Source of the DNA: Rhodococcus phenolicus
GTDB lineage: Bacteria; Actinomycetota; Actinomycetes; Mycobacteriales; Mycobacteriaceae
Assembly: GCF_001646785.1 (NCBI RefSeq)
Contig: NZ_LRRH01000008.1
Coordinates: 124,001 to 188,000, forward strand
DNA: 64,000 nucleotides
Direction of reading: 5' to 3'
This document shows positions 59,738 to 64,000 of this stretch, one piece after another (the stretch's first letter is position 1; the number at the start of each line of letters is the position of its first letter). A model generated the notes under the pieces. The model was not told the DNA's origin. It saw only the letters and a list, made by a program, of their open reading frames with translations, and did not search any database. The translations under genes and the position numbers were made by a program.

Positions 59738-62296
59738 ATGAGCGCCCAAGACCTCCCGATCGACCTGCGCCGCGCACTCGTCACCGTTGCGCGTTCCCCA
59801 CGGCTGCTCGTGGCGTCGGACTACGACGGAACGGTCGCGCCCATCGTCGCCGATCCCGACAAGGCGTTCCCTCATGCCGAATCGGTGCGCGCCCTGCGTG
59901 CTCTCGCGAGCCTGCCGTCGACGTCGGCCGCAGTCATCTCCGGTCGCGCCCTCAAGGACCTGGCCGCTCTGTCGCGACTCCCCGCCGAGGTTCAGCTGGT
60001 CGGCAGCCACGGCTCCGAGTTCGACATCGGATTCGTGCACGCCGTCGACACCGACGCCAGGCAACTGCTGCGCGACATCGTCGAGGGGCTCGAGAGCGTC
60101 GCCCGGCTCTACGACGGGGTGCACGTCGAAACCAAACCGGCCAGCGCGGCCCTGCACGTGCGCAACGCCGCCACCCGCGACGCGGAACTCGCGCTGGCCA
60201 CCGTCCGCAGCGACCTCGCGCGCCTGCCCGGCGTCCAGGTCACCGAGGGGAAGGCCGTGATCGAGCTGTCGGTCGTGCCCACCGACAAGGGTCGCGCGCT
60301 CGACATCATCCGCCATCAGGAATCCTCGACGGCGGCCGTGTTCTTCGGCGACGACGTCACCGACGAGAAGGCGTTCCAGTCACTCCACGGCCCGGACGTC
60401 GGAATCAAGGTCGGTGACGGCGAGACGGCCGCGGAGTACCGGGTGTCGAGCACCGAGGACGTCGCCGCGGCCCTCGCGTTCCTGCTCGAGCAACGCCGCA
60501 CCTGGCTGTCCGGTGCCGACGCACCGCGCATCGAGCGTCTCACGATGCTGGCGAGCCCCCGGTCGAAGGCACTGATCACCCCGGACGGCACCGTGTCGTG
60601 GCTGTGTCATCCGGAGCCGGACTCGGCCGCGGTCTTCGCGCATCTGCTCGGCGGGGACGCCGCCGGACACTTCACGATCGGCCCGCTGCGCGCAGCGCTG
60701 CCGCTGAGCCAGCGGTACGTCGACTCCACCATGACCGTGGTGACGCGCTGGGCGAGCCTGGCCGTCATCGACTACCTGCCGCACGACGTCGAACAGGGAC
60801 GGACCGATCTGACGCGCGTGATCACCGGCACCGCGAAGGCGGTCGTGACGTTCGCGCCGCGACCCGAGTTCGGGCAGGGTCAGGTCTCCCTCGAAGCGAG
60901 CGACGACGGCCTGCGCGTCTTCGGGCTGAACGAGCCGTACGTACTGCGCTCCCCCGGCGTGCGCTGGGACATCACCACCGACGGAACACAGCAGACCGCC
61001 CACGCGGTGGTGGACCCGGCGGAGAACGACATCATTCTCGAGCTTCGTTGCGGGACAGAAGATCTGAGTCCACACCCGGTTGCGGAGGTCGAGCGGCGCG
61101 CGGAGGCCGAGGCATACTGGTGGCAGTGGGCCGCCGAACTCGACCTGCCGCCGTTGAAGCCGGACCTCATCAAGCGCTCGGCGCTGACCCTGCGCGGTCT
61201 CGTGCACGAGCCGACCGGCTCGATCCTGGCCGCGGTGACGACGTCGCTGCCCGAGGAGATCGGTGGTGTCCGCAACTGGGACTACCGCTACTGCTGGCTC
61301 CGCGACGCCGCGCTCACTGCCCACGCGCTGGTCAGCGTCGGCTCGCTCGCGGAGGCCGAGTCCTATCTGGACTGGGTGCACCGGGTGCTCGAGACGATCC
61401 CCGGTCCGGAACGCCTGCACCCGCTGTATTCACTTGCCGGCGGTCCGCTTCCGCCCGAGGCTGTGCTCGACACCCTGCCCGGGTACGCCGGGTCGCGACC
61501 GGTGCGGGTCGGCAACGCCGCCAACCAGCAGGTGCAGCTCGACGTGTTCGGCCCGATCGTCGACCTGATCTCGGCGCTCGCGCACCGGCGCGAGGAACGC
61601 GGCGTCCCGCACGCCGAGGCGCTGACCGACCGCGACTGGGACCTGGTGTGCGCCATGGTCACCGCCGTCGAGCGCCGCTGGTTCGAACCGGATCACGGTA
61701 TCTGGGAGATCCGCGACAACCCGCGGCACCACGTGTACTCGAAGGTGATGGGCTGGCTCACCGTCGAACGCGCCCTGACACTCGCCACGAAGTTCGGTCG
61801 TCCGGCCGGTGAGGGCTGGGCGGATCTTCGCGACGAGATCGCCGGCGAGGTGCGGGAGAAGGGCTGGAACGACGAGGTTCGCTCGTACACCGCGGCCTAC
61901 GACGGTACCGACCTCGACGCTGCGACGCTGTTCGTCGGGCTGACCGGGCTGCTCGACCCGAGCGACGAGAAGTTCCACGCCACGGTCGTGGCGACCGAGG
62001 CCGAGCTGCGCAGCGGATCGACGGTGTACCGGTACCGGCACGAGGACGGCCTGCCCGGCACCGAGGGCGGTTTCCATCTGTGCGCGGCGTGGCTCGTCGA
62101 GGCGTACCTGCTGGTCGGCGCCCGATCCCAGGCCGAGGCACTGTTCGCTCAGCTCGTGGCGGCGGCCGGCCCGACCGGTCTGCTCAGCGAGGAGTACGAC
62201 CCGGTCGCCGAGCGTGCCCTGGGCAACCATCCGCAGGCGTACAGCCACATCGGGCTGCTGCGCTGCGCCCAGTTGTTGTCGGGCCAGACCACGTAG
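59738..62296 (+). CDS. Trehalose-phosphatase fused to GH15 glucoamylase/trehalase-like domain
   Basis: 852 residues. HAD phosphatase domain at ~1-255: nucleophile Asp28 and Asp30 in SDYDGTVAP, TSAAVISGRAL, VGSHGSEFDIG, VFFGDDVTDEKAF; this is OtsB, which removes phosphate from trehalose-6-phosphate. GH15 domain at ~265-850: an N-terminal beta-sandwich with GTVSWLCHPEPDSAAVFAHLL, then the (alpha/alpha)6 barrel with GGVRNWDYRYCWLRDAALT, FHLCAAWLVEAYLL and GLLSEEYDP supplying catalytic Glu residues. GH15 relatives in mycobacteria are trehalases. The two activities would dephosphorylate and then split trehalose, or cut another alpha-glucoside. No otsA is adjacent. Confidence 0.9.
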   Translation: MSAQDLPIDLRRALVTVARSPRLLVASDYDGTVAPIVADPDKAFPHAESVRALRALASLPSTSAAVISGRALKDLAALSRLPAEVQLVGSHGSEFDIGFVHAVDTDARQLLRDIVEGLESVARLYDGVHVETKPASAALHVRNAATRDAELALATVRSDLARLPGVQVTEGKAVIELSVVPTDKGRALDIIRHQESSTAAVFFGDDVTDEKAFQSLHGPDVGIKVGDGETAAEYRVSSTEDVAAALAFLLEQRRTWLSGADAPRIERLTMLASPRSKALITPDGTVSWLCHPEPDSAAVFAHLLGGDAAGHFTIGPLRAALPLSQRYVDSTMTVVTRWASLAVIDYLPHDVEQGRTDLTRVITGTAKAVVTFAPRPEFGQGQVSLEASDDGLRVFGLNEPYVLRSPGVRWDITTDGTQQTAHAVVDPAENDIILELRCGTEDLSPHPVAEVERRAEAEAYWWQWAAELDLPPLKPDLIKRSALTLRGLVHEPTGSILAAVTTSLPEEIGGVRNWDYRYCWLRDAALTAHALVSVGSLAEAESYLDWVHRVLETIPGPERLHPLYSLAGGPLPPEAVLDTLPGYAGSRPVRVGNAANQQVQLDVFGPIVDLISALAHRREERGVPHAEALTDRDWDLVCAMVTAVERRWFEPDHGIWEIRDNPRHHVYSKVMGWLTVERALTLATKFGRPAGEGWADLRDEIAGEVREKGWNDEVRSYTAAYDGTDLDAATLFVGLTGLLDPSDEKFHATVVATEAELRSGSTVYRYRHEDGLPGTEGGFHLCAAWLVEAYLLVGARSQAEALFAQLVAAAGPTGLLSEEYDPVAERALGNHPQAYSHIGLLRCAQLLSGQTT

Positions 62297-62311
62297 CTCT
62301 TCGCACACGGA

Positions 62312-62352
62312 AGCGACAGCCGCACACGTCCTGGACGTGTGCGGCTGTCGCT
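62312..62352. terminator. Bidirectional hairpin terminator
   Basis: Perfect 19-bp arms AGCGACAGCCGCACACGTC (62312-62330) and GACGTGTGCGGCTGTCGCT (62334-62352) with a 3-base loop, between two converging genes. It should stop transcription from both. Confidence 0.85.
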
Positions 62353-62377
62353 CTCGTCGGCGAATTCTTTCAGCGAA

Positions 62378-63484
62378 TTATTCTGCGCACCAGAGTCTTT
62401 CGGCCGGACCGACGGTGCGGCCCGGGAGCAGTTCGGTTTCCAGCGTCTCAACCTGACCGAACCCGGAATGCGACGGCGCCGCGAGCAGGAGTTCGCCCGT
62501 GCGGCGGCCCTTCTCCTTCTGCGGCTGCCGCATGGTGGTCAGTCCCTCGCGCAGCGCCTCGTCGATGCCGTCGAAGCCGGTGATCGACAGGTGACCCGGC
62601 ACATCGAGCCCGGAATTGTGCGCCCACGCGAGCGCGCCGAGCGCGAGGACGTCGGTGGTGCACATGAGCGCGGTGATCCGCGGATCGGCCGTCATCGCCT
62701 GTGCGGCACCGGCGGCGCCGTCGTCGGCGGTGTGGGCATACCGCTCGACGACGGTGAGTTCGGCGGGGTCGAGGCCGGCGGCGGTCATCGCCTCCTGTAC
62801 ACCACGGATCCGCTCGTGCTGCACGTGGAAGCTGTCGGTGGCGAAACGCGACGCGTCGGCGACACCGTCGTGGCGGTCGCGGGCGAGCCGCATGCAGACG
62901 ACGCCGATCCGCTGATGCCCCAATCCGATCAGGTATTCGGCGAGGCGGCGCATCGAACCGCGGTCGTCGATACCGACGAGCGGCGCGGTGGAGATGCCAC
63001 GCGGCTGATCGCACACCACGATCGGCAGGTGCCGTTCGAGCACGGCCGCGAGATAGGGGTCGCCGTCGGGCACCGAGTAGACGACGAATCCGTCGACGGA
63101 GGACCGGTGCACGACCTGCGCGGCCTCCTCGTCGTCGCGCCCCGGGCCCGCCGGGACCAGGAGCAATCCCTGACCGGCGACCTCGCACGCCTCGGATAGC
63201 CCCGACAGGAAGCTCATCGCCGCGGGGTCCCGGAACGAGTAGCTCAGCGCTTCGGTGAGCAGGACCCCCACGGTGCCCGCCTTGCGGGTGCGCAGCGACC
63301 GCGCCATCGGGTCGGGTCCGGGATAGCCGCGCCGCTTGGCGACCTCGAAGACACGTTCGCGCAGTTCGGCGGACAACTGATCGGGGCGGTTGTACGCGTT
63401 GGAAACCGTGGTCCGCGAAATCTTCAGCTCGGCCGCGATCGAGGCCAGGGTGGCCTGGCGGCGAGGCTGTCGGGACCTGGGCAT
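62378..63484 (-). CDS. LacI-family transcription regulator
   Basis: 368 residues. Helix-turn-helix with hinge: TLASIAAELKISRTTVSNAYNRPDQLSAELRERVFEVAKRRGYPGPDPMARSLR. The periplasmic-binding-like effector domain follows (VGVLLTEALSYSFRDPAAMSFLSGLSEACE, VDGFVVYSVPDGDP, VGIDDRGSMRRLAEYLIGLGHQRIGVV, ITGFDGIDEAL). Usually binds a sugar or nucleoside. It may regulate the OtsB-GH15 gene converging with it, or itself through the dyad at 63566. Divergent from a metal-transport lipoprotein gene. Confidence 0.92.
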   Translation of the reverse strand: MPRSRQPRRQATLASIAAELKISRTTVSNAYNRPDQLSAELRERVFEVAKRRGYPGPDPMARSLRTRKAGTVGVLLTEALSYSFRDPAAMSFLSGLSEACEVAGQGLLLVPAGPGRDDEEAAQVVHRSSVDGFVVYSVPDGDPYLAAVLERHLPIVVCDQPRGISTAPLVGIDDRGSMRRLAEYLIGLGHQRIGVVCMRLARDRHDGVADASRFATDSFHVQHERIRGVQEAMTAAGLDPAELTVVERYAHTADDGAAGAAQAMTADPRITALMCTTDVLALGALAWAHNSGLDVPGHLSITGFDGIDEALREGLTTMRQPQKEKGRRTGELLLAAPSHSGFGQVETLETELLPGRTVGPAERLWCAE

Positions 63485-63565
63485 GCACGGACCGTAGCGG
63501 TGTGTCGACCATCACGGCCACCCGGGTGGGGTCCGAAGTCCCCTTCCGGTCCGCTAAAGTAGAAC

Positions 63566-63578
63566 GGTAACGGTTTCC
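63566..63578. promoter_or_regulatory. Operator-like dyad in the LacI/metal-lipoprotein intergenic region
   Basis: GGTAACGGTTTCC is a 13-base palindrome with one mismatch, of the kind bound by LacI proteins. An overlapping wider dyad, TAACG at 63568-63572 with CGTTA at 63584-63588, could instead be a metal-regulator (Zur-like) site. A TAGGGT -10 element follows at 63587-63592 for the rightward gene. Confidence 0.45.
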
Positions 63579-63637
63579 AATAACGTTAGGGTGCCTGCCC
63601 GCGGACACGCCCGACGTCGAATCCAGGAGAAGGATCT

Positions 63638-64000
63638 GTGCGACTGTCCCCCCGCACGCGTGCCGCAACCGCCGCCGTAGCCCTCGCCGGAGTCACCGCG
63701 CTGAGCCTGACCGCATGCGGTTCGGGTAGCGACTCCGACTCGGGCGGAATCAAGGTCGTCGCATCGACCAATGTCTGGGGTTCGGTCGCCCAGGCCGTGG
63801 CCGGCGACAGGCTCGAGGTCCGGTCGCTGATCACCGAGCCTTCCGCGGACCCCCATTCCTACGAGGCCAGCCCGGCCGACGCGGCGGCGCTCAGCGACGC
63901 CTCGCTCGTCGTCTACAACGGCGGCGGCTACGACCAGTTCGTCGACGACGTCCTCGAGGCCACGAACACCGGCGCCGCGACCGTCGACGCGTTCGCGCTG
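63638..64000 (+). CDS. Metal ABC transporter substrate-binding lipoprotein, N-terminal part (runs off window)
   Basis: 121 codons are visible from GTG at 63638, with AGGAGAAGG 8 bases upstream, and the frame stays open to the window edge. Lipoprotein signal: RLSPRTRAATAAVALAGVTALSLTAC, Cys27 being the lipidated residue. The mature part KVVASTNVWGSVAQAVAGDRLEVRSLI and EPSADPHSYEASPADAAALSDASLVVYNGGGYDQFVDDVL is the ZnuA/TroA-type fold, with the first metal-binding His in DPHSYE. It captures zinc or manganese for an ABC importer presumably encoded to the right. Tandem Ser/Asp after the Cys is the usual linker. Confidence 0.88.
   Translation, partial: MRLSPRTRAATAAVALAGVTALSLTACGSGSDSDSGGIKVVASTNVWGSVAQAVAGDRLEVRSLITEPSADPHSYEASPADAAALSDASLVVYNGGGYDQFVDDVLEATNTGAATVDAFAL

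Overview
The window is chromosomal DNA of a high-GC, mycolic-acid-type actinobacterium, most likely Rhodococcus or a close relative. Codons end mostly in G or C, GTG starts are common, many genes overlap by 1-4 bases (ATGA, GTGA, TGATG), and several promoters look leaderless. The gene content is dominated by the actinobacterial cholesterol/steroid catabolic system. No RNA gene, CRISPR array or intact insertion sequence was seen.

Layout. 1-3573: end of an enoyl-CoA hydratase and three acyl-CoA dehydrogenases, all overlapping. 3659-4216: small P-loop kinase. 4247-9166: a tightly coupled operon of a Vsr/DUF559-like nuclease, a small winged-helix-like protein and a 1064-residue double ATPase (AAA plus HerA/FtsK type), preceded by a 13-codon leader. 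It looks like an uncharacterised defence or DNA-processing system and is the main candidate for something new here. 9163-12249: aldo/keto reductase, a KstR-box-linked acetoacetate-decarboxylase-like gene, and an orphan argJ between two hairpin repeats. 12411-22240: steroid ring degradation (hsaB, hsaC, hsaD, hsaA leftward; kshA, a small Cys protein, kstD, a MaoC hydratase and a secreted type II cholesterol oxidase rightward). 22357-23942: small membrane protein and secreted hydrolase.

23943-36680 is the accessory part: a gene-poor stretch with a PAS-ANTAR relic, a sensor/partner-switch cluster (receiver-PP2C, CHASE3 kinase, Rcp1-like receiver, anti-sigma kinase, STAS protein), a WhiB protein, two exported or soluble hydrolases, a frameshifted DUF1508 gene, an SDS-hydrolase-like sulfatase and an IS256-type transposase scar. 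36680-50722: envelope, transport and general genes, including an adenylation-carrier-acyltransferase fusion, a DrrAB-type ABC exporter, an MFS pump, a lipid kinase and a DUF2252 protein.

50937-59647: the cholesterol side-chain block (mycofactocin-type SDR, ltp2, chsH1, chsH2, chsE2, chsE1, fadE34) and divergent kstR. 59738-64000: a trehalose-phosphatase/GH15 fusion, a LacI regulator, and the start of a metal-binding lipoprotein gene.

How it works together: KstR at 58985 should bind the six 14-bp boxes listed (TnnAACnnGTTnnA type). These control chsE1-ltp2, fadE34/kstR, hsaADCB, kshA, kstD and, unexpectedly, the decarboxylase-like gene at 10124. Cholesterol is oxidised by the oxidase, the side chain is shortened by FadE34 and ChsE1E2-ChsH1H2-Ltp2, and the rings are opened by KstD and KshA and cleaved by HsaA/B, HsaC and HsaD. 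Family and homologue statements rest on motif and remembered-sequence recognition, not on database searches.
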